This document shows positions 20,015-30,116 of a DNA stretch of 64,000 bases, in pieces; position 1 is the first letter of the stretch, and each line of letters begins with the position of its first letter. Position numbers and translations under genes: made by a program. The stretch is taken from assembly GCF_007827695.1 (NCBI RefSeq), contig NZ_VITA01000013.1, forward strand, positions 1-64,000, read 5' to 3'. The DNA is from Sinorhizobium medicae (lineage in GTDB: Bacteria; Pseudomonadota; Alphaproteobacteria; Rhizobiales; Rhizobiaceae). The notes below the pieces were generated by a model. That model did not search any database, was not told where the DNA came from, and saw nothing but the letters and a program-made list of their open reading frames with translations.

Positions 20015-20518
20015 GTGAATTTCTTCAAATGCGTGTTGGCGCTTTCGGGCGCTTTCCTTCTTCTGAGCGGAGCGGCACAGGCTCGTGACTGGGGCACCGA
20101 GACCAAGGAGGATGTATTCACCGGCAAGCAGACTGCCGTCATGATCGCTGGTCTCTCCAAGCCGATGTCGCTGTATTTCAGCTGCGATGCCGATCACCAG
20201 GTACGGCTTGCCGTTATCTTCAAGGTCAACGAGGTCGCGGAAGATGTACCCGCCACACTGGTGATGAAGGTCGACAATGGGGAGGCGGTCAAGTTTGACG
20301 TGACTTCCTACCAGCACAACGACGAGTATGGCGGCTTTCATACTGTATCCGGCAACATTCTGGTCGCTGATTTGGTCAAGTCTGTCGGGCAGGCGAAGAG
20401 CCGGCTGCTCGTCGGTCTTGATATCCCTTTGACGGGCGTTAAGGACTCTGACGAATTCTCAATTCGCGGTTCCACTGCAGCTGCGAACGAATTCATCAAG
20501 GCCTGCGAAATAAAGTAG
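20015..20518 (+). CDS. Secreted hypothetical protein, 167 residues
   Basis: GTG start at 20015 with GAGGG upstream. A Sec signal peptide (FLLLSGAAQA, cleavage after about residue 23) precedes a ~144-residue periplasmic domain, probably beta-rich, with two cysteines (YFSCDAD and KACEIK) that could form a disulfide. I do not recognise the family. No operon partner: the PBP gene is 208 bp upstream and tRNA-Thr lies convergent downstream. Confidence 0.65.
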   Translation: MNFFKCVLALSGAFLLLSGAAQARDWGTETKEDVFTGKQTAVMIAGLSKPMSLYFSCDADHQVRLAVIFKVNEVAEDVPATLVMKVDNGEAVKFDVTSYQHNDEYGGFHTVSGNILVADLVKSVGQAKSRLLVGLDIPLTGVKDSDEFSIRGSTAAANEFIKACEIK

Positions 20519-20705
20519 CTATCGATCTGCCTTCTGCAGCGGTGTTGGCGGCAGATCACCTGCACGGGCCGCGACAGCTTCGTGATCGTCGCAGACTGCA
20601 GCCGGCGCGAATTGCTCCAAGCGTGTGTGACGAAAATTGCCAGCGATGACTTCAGGCGGAAGAATGCCGGTTAACGAGCCGGTGATGATAGCTTTAGAGG
20701 AAAAC

Positions 20706-20780
20706 TGGTGCTGCTAGAGAGATTTGAACTCTCGGCCTCTCCCTTACCAAGGGAGTGCTCTACCCCTGAGCTATAGCAGC
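20706..20780 (-). tRNA. tRNA-Thr (GGT anticodon)
   Basis: The complement folds as a 75-nt tRNA: acceptor GCTGCTA/TAGCAGC, D arm with GCTCAGGGGTAGAGC, anticodon stem CTCCC/GGGAG with loop TTGGTAA (anticodon GGT), T arm with GTTCAAATC, and an encoded CCA end at 20706-20708. Confidence 0.95.
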
Positions 20781-21042
20781 ATCCGGCGGCTCTTCGTGAT
20801 GAGCCGCAGCAGGCGAGGGGCCTATTGCCATAGCTTGACGGGGAGCGCAAGCCGCATTTCGAAGTTTTTGGGCGGGCCGCGCCGGGAAGATGGCGGGACC
20901 ACGAGGTCCGGGATACCGAAGCTCTGCCATTGCAGGCTGTCGCGGCGCGGAACAACGCGGAAACAGCTTTGCGTTTTTCCCCGGTTTCGCTTCCGTCTGA
21001 ACCGGCTTGACGCTTCCGAAGCCCCCTGTTTTGCGGTAATGG

Positions 21043-21249
21043 ATGGCCATGAAGAGCGACGATCATAAAAACAGGGCGGCAAAGGGCGGGGCGCATTCGA
21101 AAGAGGCCGAGGCGAAGCGGCAGCGGCTGGCAAAGAACCTGCGCGACAATCTTCAGCGGCGCAAGCAGCAGATGCGCGCGCGCCGGGCAGGTGCTGCCGA
21201 CGAGACATCCGGGCTGCCCGCCGCAAAAACGGACGAATCGCAAGATTAG
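21043..21249 (+). CDS. Small highly basic hypothetical protein, 68 residues
   Basis: A short Lys/Arg/Ala-rich, strongly helical protein (RQRLAKNLRDNLQRRKQQMR) with an acidic C-terminus. Either ATG at 21043 or the one two codons later could start it. Small proteins of this kind often precede murA in rhizobial genomes; function unknown, and nucleic-acid binding is only a guess from charge. Confidence 0.6.
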   Translation: MAMKSDDHKNRAAKGGAHSKEAEAKRQRLAKNLRDNLQRRKQQMRARRAGAADETSGLPAAKTDESQD

Positions 21250-21407
21250 GTCCTGCAGCCGGCGGCAGGCGGGGCCGTCCGGCTCCGCGCTTCCCCACCC
21301 GCAAGGTACTTCTAATTTCACCGCATCTCCACTAAGAGACGCCCTTCAACAATGCCGGTCGGCATCGATTTTCCAGAAAGGCGGGCAGCGCCCGTGCGAG
21401 AGGTCTC

Positions 21408-22700
21408 ATGGATCGCATCAGGATTGTAGGCGGAAATGAACTCCACGGGGTGATCCCCATCTCCGGCGCGAAGAACGCCGCCTTGCCGCTGATGATCGCG
21501 TCGCTCCTGACCGATGACACGCTGACGCTCGAAAATGTGCCGCATCTCGCCGATGTCGAGCAATTGATCCGCATCCTCGGCAATCATGGTGCCGACATTT
21601 CCGTCAATGGCCGGCGCGAGCGTCAGGGCGAGAGCTACGCCCGCACGGTCCATTTCACCAGCCGCAACATCGTTTCGACGACTGCACCCTATGAGCTCGT
21701 CTCGAAGATGCGCGCGAGCTTCTGGGTCATCGGGCCGCTGCTCGCGCGTGAGGGCAGGGCGCGCGTGTCGCTGCCCGGCGGTTGCGCCATCGGAACGCGC
21801 CCGGTTGATCTCTTCATCGAGGGGCTGACCGCGCTTGGCGCCAGCATTGAGATCGACGGCGGCTACGTCAATGCAACGGCACCGGCGGGCGGGCTCATCG
21901 GCGGGCGTTACACCTTCCCGAAAGTTTCCGTCGGCGCGACCCATGTGCTGATGATGGCGGCAACGCTTGCCAATGGCACGACGGTGCTCGGCAACGCCGC
22001 GCGTGAGCCCGAAGTGGTGGACCTTGCCAAATGCCTGAACGCCATGGGCGCGAAGATCAGCGGCCAGGGGACGAGCACGATCACCATCGAGGGCGTGCGC
22101 TCGCTCTCGGGCGCCCGCCACCGGGTGCTGCCCGATCGCATCGAGACAGGGACCTATGCGATGGCCGTCGCCATGGCGGGCGGCGACGTCATTCTCGAAG
22201 ACACCGAGGCGAGCCTCCTCGATACAGCGCTTGAAGCGATCCGCCGCGCCGGCGCCGAGATCAGCGACACGAACAACGGCATCCGGATCGTCCGCAACGG
22301 CGCCGGCATCAGGCCGGTCGACATCGTCACCGATCCCTTCCCCGGCTTCCCGACCGACCTTCAGGCGCAGTTCATGGGGTTGATGACCCGGTCAAGCGGC
22401 GTTTCCCACATCACCGAGACGATCTTTGAAAACCGCTTCATGCATGTTCAGGAGCTGGCGCGGCTCGGCGCCAAGATATCGCTCTCCGGCCAGACGGCGA
22501 AGGTCGAGGGTGTATCGCGGCTGAAGGGCGCACCGGTCATGGCAACGGACCTCAGGGCTTCCGTCTCGCTCGTCATTGCGGGCCTCGCGGCCGAGGGCGA
22601 AACCATGGTTTCGCGGGTTTACCACCTCGACCGCGGCTTCGAGCGCCTGGAAGAGAAGCTCACGCGTTGCGGCGCCCATGTCGAGCGCGTCAGCGACTGA
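21408..22700 (+). CDS. murA: UDP-N-acetylglucosamine 1-carboxyvinyltransferase
   Basis: A 430-residue EPSP-synthase-fold enzyme that transfers enolpyruvate from PEP to UDP-GlcNAc, the committed step of peptidoglycan synthesis. The PEP-site [11 protein letters not shown] is at 18-28, and the catalytic cysteine is C126 in [15 protein letters not shown], the fosfomycin target in this family. Length is normal. It opens the conserved alphaproteobacterial block murA-DUF2948-hisD-UPF0262-phosphatase-infA-maf-yacG. GAGAGG precedes the ATG. Confidence 0.97.
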   Translation: MDRIRIVGGNELHGVIPISGAKNAALPLMIASLLTDDTLTLENVPHLADVEQLIRILGNHGADISVNGRRERQGESYARTVHFTSRNIVSTTAPYELVSKMRASFWVIGPLLAREGRARVSLPGGCAIGTRPVDLFIEGLTALGASIEIDGGYVNATAPAGGLIGGRYTFPKVSVGATHVLMMAATLANGTTVLGNAAREPEVVDLAKCLNAMGAKISGQGTSTITIEGVRSLSGARHRVLPDRIETGTYAMAVAMAGGDVILEDTEASLLDTALEAIRRAGAEISDTNNGIRIVRNGAGIRPVDIVTDPFPGFPTDLQAQFMGLMTRSSGVSHITETIFENRFMHVQELARLGAKISLSGQTAKVEGVSRLKGAPVMATDLRASVSLVIAGLAAEGETMVSRVYHLDRGFERLEEKLTRCGAHVERVSD

Positions 22701-22790
22701 TTGTTCAGCTCAGCGCCGGGAGCCGTTGCGGTTTCCGGCGCAACGTCCTATGTCCTACAGCTGTAGCATGACAAGGACGGGGTGGATCGC

Positions 22791-23231
22791 ATGGATGCTT
22801 TGAAACTGCTGGCACTCGACGGGGAAGACCTTGGTGTCGTCTCGGCCCATGTGCAGGACGCAGTGTTCAAGGTGGGGGGCATCGCCTATGACGCGCGCCG
22901 TCGGCAGTTCACCCTGGTGGTCAACCGGTTCGTCTGGGAAAAGGCGCAAGGCAAGCGCCGCAACTTCGAGCGGCGTCGCGCCGTGCTTCTGTTCAAATGC
23001 GTTACGGCCGTGCGCTCCGTCGGCTTCGATCGTGCCGACGCGGAGGCAGTGCTCGATCTCCTCGCACTGCGCTTCGACGTGAAGGGAGAGGGGCCGGAAG
23101 GTACGATCGAGCTCGTGCTGGCGGGCGACGCATCGATCGAGCTCGATGTGGAGTGCATTGAGGCGCAGCTTGCCGACACGGGCGGCGCCTGGGAGACGGC
23201 GTTCAAGCCGCGTCACCCCGAAGGCGCCTGA
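22791..23231 (+). CDS. DUF2948 family protein
   Basis: A 146-residue protein starting MDALKLLALDGEDLGVVS, the typical opening of DUF2948 proteins found between murA and hisD in alphaproteobacteria. The core is mixed alpha/beta (VQDAVFKVGGIAYDARRRQF). Function is unknown. ATG at 22791 matches the family start; an in-frame GTG lies three codons upstream. Confidence 0.85.
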   Translation: MDALKLLALDGEDLGVVSAHVQDAVFKVGGIAYDARRRQFTLVVNRFVWEKAQGKRRNFERRRAVLLFKCVTAVRSVGFDRADAEAVLDLLALRFDVKGEGPEGTIELVLAGDASIELDVECIEAQLADTGGAWETAFKPRHPEGA

Positions 23232-23282
23232 GCCTCTCCGCTTGAGCACCTCCGCCGGCCAACATCCAAAAGGATCATCGCA

Positions 23283-24587
23283 TTGGCAATCAGGCTGAAC
23301 TATCTCGATACCGGCTTTGAGCGCGATTTCGCCGCATTCCTGACGACCAAGCGGGAAGTTTCCGAAGACGTAAACGCCGTCGTGCGCGACATTATCGACG
23401 ATGTCCGCGCGCGCGGCGATGCGGCGCTTGCAGATTATTCGGCGCGTTTTGACGGAATAGACTTCAATGTCACGGGCATGGCGGTGACGGCGGCGGAGAT
23501 AGATGCGGCGATCCACGCCGTTGCTCCGGAGGTTCTCGGCGCCCTGAAGGTCGCCGCGACCCGCATCGAGGCGCATCACCGGCGGCAATTGCCGAAGGAC
23601 GACATCTATGAAGACCAGATGGGCGTCGGCCTCGGCTCCCGCTGGACGCCGATCGATGCGGTGGGCCTCTATGTTCCGGGTGGCACGGCGAGCTATCCGA
23701 GCTCGGTTCTGATGAACGCTCTGCCGGCAAAGGTCGCCGGCGTCCCCCGCATCGTCATGGTCGTGCCGGCAATGGGCGGTGCGGTCAATCCTGCGGTGCT
23801 TGCGGCGGCGCGGCTCGCCGGCGTGGAAGAAATCTATCGCATCGGTGGTGCCCAGGCCGTCGCGGCCCTTGCCTACGGGACCGGGACGATCGCGCCGGTG
23901 GCCAAAATCATGGGCCCCGGAAACGCCTATGTCGCGGCCGCCAAGCGACAGGTTTTCGGCACCGTCGGCATCGACATGATCGCCGGACCTTCGGAAGTGC
24001 TGGTGATTGCGGATCGCGACAACGATCCGGATTGGATCGCCGCGGACATGCTTGCTCAGGCAGAGCACGATGCCGGCGCTCAGGCGATCCTGATCACCGA
24101 CGATGCCGCTTTCGGCGATGCAGTCGAAGAGGCTGTGGAGCGTCAGTTGAAGACGCTGCCGCGTGCCGACACGGCGGCAGCGAGCTGGCGCGATTTCGGT
24201 GCCATCATTCTGGTTCCGGATTTCGACAAGGCCATCCCGCTCGCCAACCGCATCGCTCCCGAACATCTCGAACTGGCGACGGCCGATCCGGACGCGATGG
24301 TCCCCGCCATCCGCAATGCCGGCGCGATCTTCATCGGCAGGCACACGCCCGAAGTCATCGGCGATTATGTGGGCGGTTCCAACCACGTGCTGCCGACGGC
24401 GCGTTCGGCGCGCTTCTCGTCCGGCCTCGGCGTGCTCGACTATATGAAGCGAACGTCTATCCTGCGGCTCGATCCGGAACAGTTGCGCATACTCGGCCCC
24501 GCCGCGATCGCGCTGGCGAGATCGGAAGGGCTCGAGGCTCACGCCCGATCGGTCGCAATCCGCCTCAACCTCGGGGAAAAGGGATGA
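23283..24587 (+). CDS. hisD: Histidinol dehydrogenase
   Basis: A 434-residue zinc enzyme that oxidises L-histidinol to L-histidine in two NAD-dependent steps. Signatures include [38 protein letters not shown] and the metal/catalytic LAQAEHD and APEHLEL. Translation starts at TTG 23283 (MAIRLNYLD), with AAAAGGAT about 8 bases before. Its stop overlaps the next start as ATGA. Confidence 0.97.
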   Translation: MAIRLNYLDTGFERDFAAFLTTKREVSEDVNAVVRDIIDDVRARGDAALADYSARFDGIDFNVTGMAVTAAEIDAAIHAVAPEVLGALKVAATRIEAHHRRQLPKDDIYEDQMGVGLGSRWTPIDAVGLYVPGGTASYPSSVLMNALPAKVAGVPRIVMVVPAMGGAVNPAVLAAARLAGVEEIYRIGGAQAVAALAYGTGTIAPVAKIMGPGNAYVAAAKRQVFGTVGIDMIAGPSEVLVIADRDNDPDWIAADMLAQAEHDAGAQAILITDDAAFGDAVEEAVERQLKTLPRADTAAASWRDFGAIILVPDFDKAIPLANRIAPEHLELATADPDAMVPAIRNAGAIFIGRHTPEVIGDYVGGSNHVLPTARSARFSSGLGVLDYMKRTSILRLDPEQLRILGPAAIALARSEGLEAHARSVAIRLNLGEKG

Positions 24588-25060
24588 GGGCCGATCGCAA
24601 TCTGCGCCTCTGCGATGTCGTGCTGGACGAGACGATCGGCCGCTCGACGCCGGATGTGGAGCACGAGCGCGCAGTTGCGATCTTCGACCTGCTCGAAGAC
24701 AATATGTTCGAGCCCGTCGGGCATCCCGGAGGGCCTTACAGGCTCAATCTATCGCTGGTCGACGCCAAGCTGGTCTTCCGTATTTCGACCGACGGCGGCG
24801 CGGACGTCGCCACGCACATACTCTCACTCACGCCCTTTCGCCGGATCGTGAAGGACTATTTCATGATCTGCGAGAGCTACTATGAGGCGATCCGGTCGGC
24901 GACGCCGAGCCAGATCGAGGCGATCGACATGGGACGGCGCGGCATCCACAACGAAGGCTCGCAGACCCTGATGGACAGGCTGTCCGGTAAAATAAGACTG
25001 GATTTCGATACGGCACGCCGGCTCTTCACACTCGTCTGTGTGCTCTACTGGCGCGGCTGA
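24584..25060 (+). CDS. UPF0262 family protein
   Basis: A 158-residue conserved alphaproteobacterial protein of unknown function, with family features [20 protein letters not shown] at the start, [19 protein letters not shown] in the middle and [12 protein letters not shown] at the end. It is translationally coupled to hisD through an ATGA overlap at 24584-24587. Confidence 0.9.
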   Translation: MRADRNLRLCDVVLDETIGRSTPDVEHERAVAIFDLLEDNMFEPVGHPGGPYRLNLSLVDAKLVFRISTDGGADVATHILSLTPFRRIVKDYFMICESYYEAIRSATPSQIEAIDMGRRGIHNEGSQTLMDRLSGKIRLDFDTARRLFTLVCVLYWRG

Positions 25061-25073
25061 CGGGGAGGCGGAC

Positions 25074-25553
25074 ATGATCGGACCCGCCACATCGCAATCC
25101 AAGACGCTCCGCTCGGTTCTGTTCATGTGCGGTATGAACGCCATCCGTTCTCCGATGGCCGAAGCGCTCGCCCGCGCGGCACTGCCAAAAGGCACCTATG
25201 TTGCCTCAGCCGGCGTCCGCCAGGGCGAGCGGGACCCCTTCGTGGACGTGGTTCTCGACGAGATTGGACTGACCATCGGCCGGCATCAGCCGCGCACCCT
25301 CGAAGAGCTCGAAGACGATTACTTCGACCTGATTGTGACGCTCGCGCCCGAAGCCCACCATATGGCGCTCGAATTGACCCGCTCCATGGCGGTCGATGTG
25401 GTATATTGGCCCACACCCGACCCGACGGTTGCGACCGGGACACGGGAACAGATCGTGTCTGCCTACCGGTCGGTGCGGGATCACCTGGCCGCGCTGATCG
25501 CAAGCCGTCTCGCCGCCGAGGACCACCGGAAAGGCAGTCCTCCGGCGGCATGA
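25074..25553 (+). CDS. Low-molecular-weight protein-tyrosine phosphatase/ArsC-like protein
   Basis: A 159-residue phosphatase of the LMW-PTP/arsenate-reductase fold. The P-loop CX5R(S) is C19-GMNAI-R25-S26 in [18 protein letters not shown], and the general-acid Asp probably lies in YWPTPDPTV. Its substrate cannot be read from sequence. ATG at 25074 has GGGGAGG upstream and lies 13 bp after the UPF0262 gene, so they are probably co-transcribed. Confidence 0.85.
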   Translation: MIGPATSQSKTLRSVLFMCGMNAIRSPMAEALARAALPKGTYVASAGVRQGERDPFVDVVLDEIGLTIGRHQPRTLEELEDDYFDLIVTLAPEAHHMALELTRSMAVDVVYWPTPDPTVATGTREQIVSAYRSVRDHLAALIASRLAAEDHRKGSPPAA

Positions 25554-25710
25554 TCCCGGTCCTTGTACGGTGATCCGGGGCGCACGGATCGGGTACCCGA
25601 AAAAGCCTTATCAAAGCGGTTCACAAAGCCGCGGCGATTGTGTAGTTTCCGGCAACTTTTTGAGGATGCCTGTTGCATCCGCTATTGAACACGAGAAAGA
25701 ACATTTCTGC

Positions 25711-25929
25711 ATGGCGAAAGAAGAAGTCCTCGAATTTCCGGGCGTGGTCACCGAATTGCTTCCCAACGCGACATTTCGCGTGAAGCTTGAAAACGAGCAC
25801 GAGATCATCGCCCACACGGCGGGCCGCATGCGCAAGAACCGTATCCGGGTTCTGGCCGGCGACAAGGTGCTGGTCGAGATGACGCCCTACGATCTGACCA
25901 AGGGCCGTATCACCTACCGCTTCAAGTAG
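25711..25929 (+). CDS. infA: Translation initiation factor IF-1
   Basis: A 72-residue single S1/OB-fold protein ([19 protein letters not shown] ... [16 protein letters not shown] ... [14 protein letters not shown]) that binds the 30S A site during initiation. Length and sequence are canonical. It has its own upstream gap of about 157 bp and so probably its own promoter. Confidence 0.98.
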   Translation: MAKEEVLEFPGVVTELLPNATFRVKLENEHEIIAHTAGRMRKNRIRVLAGDKVLVEMTPYDLTKGRITYRFK

Positions 25930-26027
25930 GCCCCGGCCAATTGCACGTCGCCCAGAAGTGCAAAGCCGTTTTGGGCAGCGACATGCATGACATTGGCGCA
26001 AACCTCCGGGAACCACGGCTCGCATCG

Positions 26028-26648
26028 ATGGCAGTGACCAAGAAACTGATACTGGCGTCCGGATCGCCGCGTCGCGTCGAGCTCCTGGCGCAGTCGGGGA
26101 TCGAGCCCGCGCGCCTGATGCCCATGGACCTCGACGAAACGCCGAAGCGCTCGGAGCATCCGCGGTCGCTCGCCCGCAGGCTGTCCGCCGAAAAGGCGAA
26201 GGCTGCGCTTTCCGCCATCACTGGCGATCCTGCCTGGGAAGGCAGCTACATTCTCGCAGCCGACACCGTCGTGTGCGTCGGCCGCCGGATTTTGCCGAAG
26301 CCGGAACTGGTGAGCGAGGCATCGGCCGCATTGCACCTTCTCTCGGGCCGCAGCCATCGCGTCTATACGGGCATCTGCCTCGTCACGCCCGACCGCACGC
26401 TTCGTCAGAAGGTGATCGACACCAAGGTGCGCTTCAAGCGGCTTTCCACGATGGATATCGAGAGCTATCTCGCGTCCGGCCAATGGCGCGGCAAGGCCGG
26501 GGCTTACGGCATCCAGGGCATTGCCGGAAGCTTCGTCGTGAAGCTGGTCGGCTCTTACACCAATGTGGTAGGCTTGCCGCTTTATGAGACTGTCAATCTC
26601 CTGGTCGGCGAAGGATACGACGTGCACGATCGTTGGCTGGAAGGCTGA
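26028..26648 (+). CDS. maf: Maf-like nucleotide pyrophosphatase
   Basis: A 206-residue Maf/ITPase-fold protein that hydrolyses modified or canonical nucleoside triphosphates. It has the N-terminal [14 protein letters not shown], the Asp motif [11 protein letters not shown] and the C-terminal [19 protein letters not shown] at 26028 gives the usual length; earlier in-frame ATGs (25941, 25983) would add an atypical leader. It is followed at once by yacG. Confidence 0.92.
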   Translation: MAVTKKLILASGSPRRVELLAQSGIEPARLMPMDLDETPKRSEHPRSLARRLSAEKAKAALSAITGDPAWEGSYILAADTVVCVGRRILPKPELVSEASAALHLLSGRSHRVYTGICLVTPDRTLRQKVIDTKVRFKRLSTMDIESYLASGQWRGKAGAYGIQGIAGSFVVKLVGSYTNVVGLPLYETVNLLVGEGYDVHDRWLEG

Positions 26649-26652
26649 GAAG

Positions 26653-26865
26653 ATGCGCGGCGGAGGCAAGAAAAACGCTTCGAACGTAGAACCCTTGCGC
26701 GCAACGCGGCCCTGTGCGGAATGCGGGCGGCCGTCCGTGCGCGAGCATTATCCCTTCTGCTCCGAGCGATGCCGGAACGTCGACCTCAATCGCTGGCTAT
26801 CCGGTTCCTACGCCATCCCGGTTGCCGACGACGAGTCGAAGGCCGACGACGAAGACGAGCGGTAG
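26653..26865 (+). CDS. yacG: DNA gyrase inhibitor YacG, zinc-finger protein
   Basis: A 70-residue protein with a four-cysteine zinc site (PCAECGRP ... FCSERCRNVDLNRWL) and an acidic tail. YacG binds GyrB in E. coli and blocks DNA binding. ATG at 26653 follows maf by 4 bp, so the two are coupled. Confidence 0.93.
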   Translation: MRGGGKKNASNVEPLRATRPCAECGRPSVREHYPFCSERCRNVDLNRWLSGSYAIPVADDESKADDEDER

Positions 26866-27084
26866 GAACGCGGCCCTCATGCGGGCTTGCCCGCCATCCG
26901 TTGCCTTGATCCTTCTGAATTTCTTCAACTTTCGCGTCATTCCCATCAGCAGCTAAATTCCTTCGAAAAAGTGTCATTTGGTGCTGGACACGGCCGAACA
27001 AGATGTTATAACCCCGCTCGCTTCCGGGGCGAACGACACGCCCCAGCGGTTTCCAAAAGGGAACTGCCGCCGTCAAGGCAGGAT

Positions 27085-27160
27085 GCCCGGATAGCTCAGT
27101 TGGTAGAGCAGCGGATTGAAAATCCGCGTGTCGGTGGTTCAAATCCGCCTCCGGGCACCA
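27085..27160 (+). tRNA. tRNA-Phe (GAA anticodon)
   Basis: A 76-nt cloverleaf: acceptor GCCCGGA/TCCGGGC, D arm with GCTCAGTTGGTAGAGC, anticodon stem GCGGA/TCCGC with loop TTGAAAA (anticodon GAA), T arm with GGTTCAAATCC, and an encoded CCA. Confidence 0.97.
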
Positions 27161-27487
27161 TTCACCTAGTTCATTGAAATGCTTGAAGCTCTCTTGATTT
27201 TCTCCTGTTCCGTCGGAACCCTTTGTTTTGGCGCTTGGGGCGGAAAACGGCCGCGCCTTGGAGCCTTGTCCGGAGACAGGGAAGACGTATCTGTTTCGTG
27301 TGGACCGATCAGGGTCCGGCGGAAGTTGGGATTGTGGATCATCACCGAGGTCTGGCTAGGAGCATGATCAAGAATCCTGTGCACCCGGATCGAACGGCGG
27401 CGAGCACAGGGTGCTGAGGGTCATGGGCCAGATGATGCTCGCGGCGGCCCTATGGTGCTTTCTGCGATCGACCCCATGAAGCCCCGA
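27161..27487. other. Intergenic stretch after tRNA-Phe, no gene seen
   Basis: About 327 bp between tRNA-Phe and a small membrane-protein gene. Short ORFs (such as 27179-27367 and 27223-27417) have no convincing ribosome site or recognisable family. It could be decayed accessory DNA beside a tRNA gene, but no attachment-site repeat of the tRNA 3' end was found. Confidence 0.35.
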
Positions 27488-27685
27488 TCATCCGTTCCGA
27501 GCCTCTTTCGGCCAGGCGGTGACCGCCAGAACCCATAGTCCTATGATGTTCGCGAGCGGGATGAATGCAAGAATCGCCCACCACCCGGAAAAACCGATCC
27601 GCTTGAGGATTTTGGAGAGTGGCAAGCCGACCGCCAGTAACCAAACGATCACCATCAGCCAATGCCATATACTGAAGGAGCCCAT
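27488..27685 (-). CDS. Small two-helix membrane protein, 65 residues
   Basis: ATG at 27685 with AGGGAA upstream. The product has two hydrophobic helices (HWLMVIVWLLAVGLPL; WWAILAFIPLANIIGLWVLA) separated by a short basic turn (SKILKRIGFSG), and ends in a charged tail. This arrangement is common among small uncharacterised proteobacterial inner-membrane proteins. Function unknown. Confidence 0.6.
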   Translation of the reverse strand: MGSFSIWHWLMVIVWLLAVGLPLSKILKRIGFSGWWAILAFIPLANIIGLWVLAVTAWPKEARNG

Positions 27686-27946
27686 TGCCAATTCCCTGTT
27701 GCAGCCGAGTTGTCCTGCAATCCAATACAACTTAAGAGATATGTAAAGTTCTGCCGCCTACAATGCCGGCCTGTGCCGCGAAGCGGAACGAGGAAAACTG
27801 GCTCTCACCCAAGCTGTTTATTTCATCGGCGAATAATATATCTTTAGCAGTATCCATTGGAGTACTCAGCGTTAAAACGCGCCAATGGGGCTGGCGGGAG
27901 CGTATATTTTCGATCACAAGTAAGGAATCTGTGAGGCGAGGTTGGG

Positions 27947-29047
27947 ATGAAGTTCCGCGTCTCCGATGGGGCACGATTTTTTCTGCTTGGACAACGCAAG
28001 ACTATTTTCGTTGAAGCGTCGCAGCAGATTTTTGAGGTCGATGATCTCACGGCCTATCTCACCTGCGTGCTCGCCGTGCCTGCGTCTCAGCGCCAGCTCG
28101 AAGTCGATCTCGTCGCGCGTGGCGCCGAACGGGCCGAGGCCCGGAGATCGGTGCGGGAATATCTTCACTACTGGTGCCGCCATGGTCTGCTGGAGATTGC
28201 CTTCGACGCCGAGGAGGGGGAGCCGCTGCACACGCATGTGCTTGATTTACAGGGAGCTGCCGCCTCGATAGCCTATCACGACAAAGGGCTCCTCGATCTT
28301 CTCCTGCCCATATTCGGTCATCTGGCATCACCGGGCCTCAAGCCTTCCGTCTCCTATGGCGTGGCAAGGTTCGGCAGCCAAGCGTGCATCAGCCGCAACC
28401 GTTCCCCAGGCCGAATCGTCCGGGTTGAAGAGGTGGCGCCGGTGCTGAAAGCGCTGCTGACGGAGGATGTGCTGGCAAGCCTCGGCCCTGACGTCGCGCT
28501 TCACGCCGCTCTTCTGGTCAGGAACGCAAAGGGCCTTCTGATTTGCGGCGCGCCCGGGGCGGGCAAATCGACGCTAACGCTTGCGCTCCTCGAAGCAGGC
28601 TTTGCCTGCGGCGGTGACGATATCACGCTGATGAGGCCAGACGGCCTGCTTCAGGGCGTGCCCTTTGCACCCGCCCTGAAGCGCGGCTCCTGGCGCCTTC
28701 TCGAAAACATGCGCGCTTCGGTCGAGGCGGCGCCGGTCCACCGTCGCCTCGACAACAGACATGTCCGCTATCTCGCGTCGATCCCCTTCGCATCCGACGA
28801 TCCCGTCAAGCTCGGCACTATCGTGCTTCTGCGCCGCCGCAAGGGACGGGCGGCAATTGCCGCCGTCGAGCCGGCGCGGGTTCTGTCGGAACTCTTTCGC
28901 GGCGCTTTCACTCCGGCACGCGGGCTCGGTCTGCCGCAATTCGACGCTTTGCTGAGTGCTGTCCGCGGCGCCAGCGCCATCGAGCTATCCTATACGCGGC
29001 TGGATGAGGCCGTAGAGATGCTGAGCAGCCATCATGAAGGCGCGTAG
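27947..29047 (+). CDS. HPr-kinase-like (HprK-related) kinase with N-terminal PqqD-like region
   Basis: A 366-residue protein. Residues 1-85 resemble a PqqD-type peptide-binding winged helix (FVEASQQIFEVDDLTAYL ... VREYLHYWCRHGLLEI). Residues ~180-330 resemble the HPr kinase core: Walker A GAPGAGKST at 201-209 (K207) and an acidic pair D224-D225 in CGGDDITLM. HprK-related kinases outside the phosphotransferase system occur with PqqD-like and nucleotidyltransferase genes in gene sets thought to act on peptides; that is family knowledge, not shown here. The next gene overlaps it by 14 bp. A glycine-rich leader peptide gene follows, a plausible substrate (inference). Start ATG follows GAGG. Confidence 0.75.
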   Translation: MKFRVSDGARFFLLGQRKTIFVEASQQIFEVDDLTAYLTCVLAVPASQRQLEVDLVARGAERAEARRSVREYLHYWCRHGLLEIAFDAEEGEPLHTHVLDLQGAAASIAYHDKGLLDLLLPIFGHLASPGLKPSVSYGVARFGSQACISRNRSPGRIVRVEEVAPVLKALLTEDVLASLGPDVALHAALLVRNAKGLLICGAPGAGKSTLTLALLEAGFACGGDDITLMRPDGLLQGVPFAPALKRGSWRLLENMRASVEAAPVHRRLDNRHVRYLASIPFASDDPVKLGTIVLLRRRKGRAAIAAVEPARVLSELFRGAFTPARGLGLPQFDALLSAVRGASAIELSYTRLDEAVEMLSSHHEGA

Positions 29048-30116
29048 CTCCGGAAATCTTCTTGCGCTTGCATCCTGCCTCAATGGCAGGCCTCCGACCG
29101 GCGTCGATTGGGAGCAGGTCATCGCACTTGCGAATGAAAGCCTGACGGTTGCTTCCCTGGCGGTCGCGGCGAGAAAATACGCGGATGACATACCAGAGGA
29201 TGTCCGCCAATACCTATCGCTGATCTACGACAGAAATGCGCAGCGCAATCGCAGATTGCTGGCGCAGCTGACGGAGGCGGCATCTTGTCTCAATCGCATC
29301 GGCGTCGAGCCCGTCCTGATGAAGGGCGCGGCAATCCTGATCTCTCAGAAAATGGACGAAATCGGAGCGCGGATGCTGACGGACCTGGACATTCTCGTCC
29401 GCCCCGCCGATATGGTCTCATCGATCGGCGCGTTGAAGGACATCGGATACGAGGTTCGGCTTGCCGGGGGCAACGGGTCCTGGCCGGGCAACCGCAAGTT
29501 TCACCTGCCCGCCGTGCTGGAGCGCCCGACGGATGCGGGAAGTATCGACCTTCAATGCCGGCCGAAGGGCCCAGCCTCCTTCAGTGACATGGAATGGCTG
29601 GACGGGCACAGCCGCAAGGTCGACCTTGATGGAGGAAAGTTCCATATACCGTCGGCTTTTGCCCAGATTGTTTTCCTGATCTTGCACGATCAGTTCCAGG
29701 ACGGGGACTACTGGCGCGGCCTGATCGATCTGCGACACCTTCTCGATCTGTCGAAGCTCGCAGCTTCGGAAGATGTCGACTGGAAGCAGTTGATGTCGCT
29801 TTTCGCCAGAGGATACGAGAGAAATGCGGTTGAGACACAAATCCTGACGGCTGACAAATTGTTCGGGATAAATGGTGCTCCCGATTTGTCCGCCGGGAAG
29901 CTGCCGCGGTTTCAATTGCAAAGGCGATGGGTCCAGCTCGGAAGGGATTATCTTTTCGTCCCCTCCACGGTTTTCACGCTCCTGAGCGAGCTTTCCCACT
30001 ACCGGTCCTGGGACCGGTACGGCGGTGAGCCATATCCGTCGCGGCGTCAGGAGGCGGGTCGCAAGATCCGCGAGCTGCGACGCGTATTCCGCCCGAGGGC
30101 GTCCGGAAAGATCTAG
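29034..30116 (+). CDS. Nucleotidyltransferase-fold protein (NTP_transf_5-like)
   Basis: A 360-residue protein overlapping the kinase gene by 14 bp. The family mark is VLMKGAAI (K97) followed by MLTDLDILVRP (D117, D119), as in uncharacterised nucleotidyltransferases of the PF14907 type. The middle part (FAQIVFLILHDQFQDGDYW) fits that family too. Such proteins accompany HprK-like kinases in peptide-tailoring loci. The nucleotide and acceptor are unknown. Coupled translation with the kinase suggests a joint function. Confidence 0.75.
   Translation: MKARSSGNLLALASCLNGRPPTGVDWEQVIALANESLTVASLAVAARKYADDIPEDVRQYLSLIYDRNAQRNRRLLAQLTEAASCLNRIGVEPVLMKGAAILISQKMDEIGARMLTDLDILVRPADMVSSIGALKDIGYEVRLAGGNGSWPGNRKFHLPAVLERPTDAGSIDLQCRPKGPASFSDMEWLDGHSRKVDLDGGKFHIPSAFAQIVFLILHDQFQDGDYWRGLIDLRHLLDLSKLAASEDVDWKQLMSLFARGYERNAVETQILTADKLFGINGAPDLSAGKLPRFQLQRRWVQLGRDYLFVPSTVFTLLSELSHYRSWDRYGGEPYPSRRQEAGRKIRELRRVFRPRASGKI

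Noticed and set aside
27161-27487. Integration scar beside tRNA-Phe
   Set aside because: No direct repeat of the tRNA 3' end, integrase or mobile gene was found nearby.
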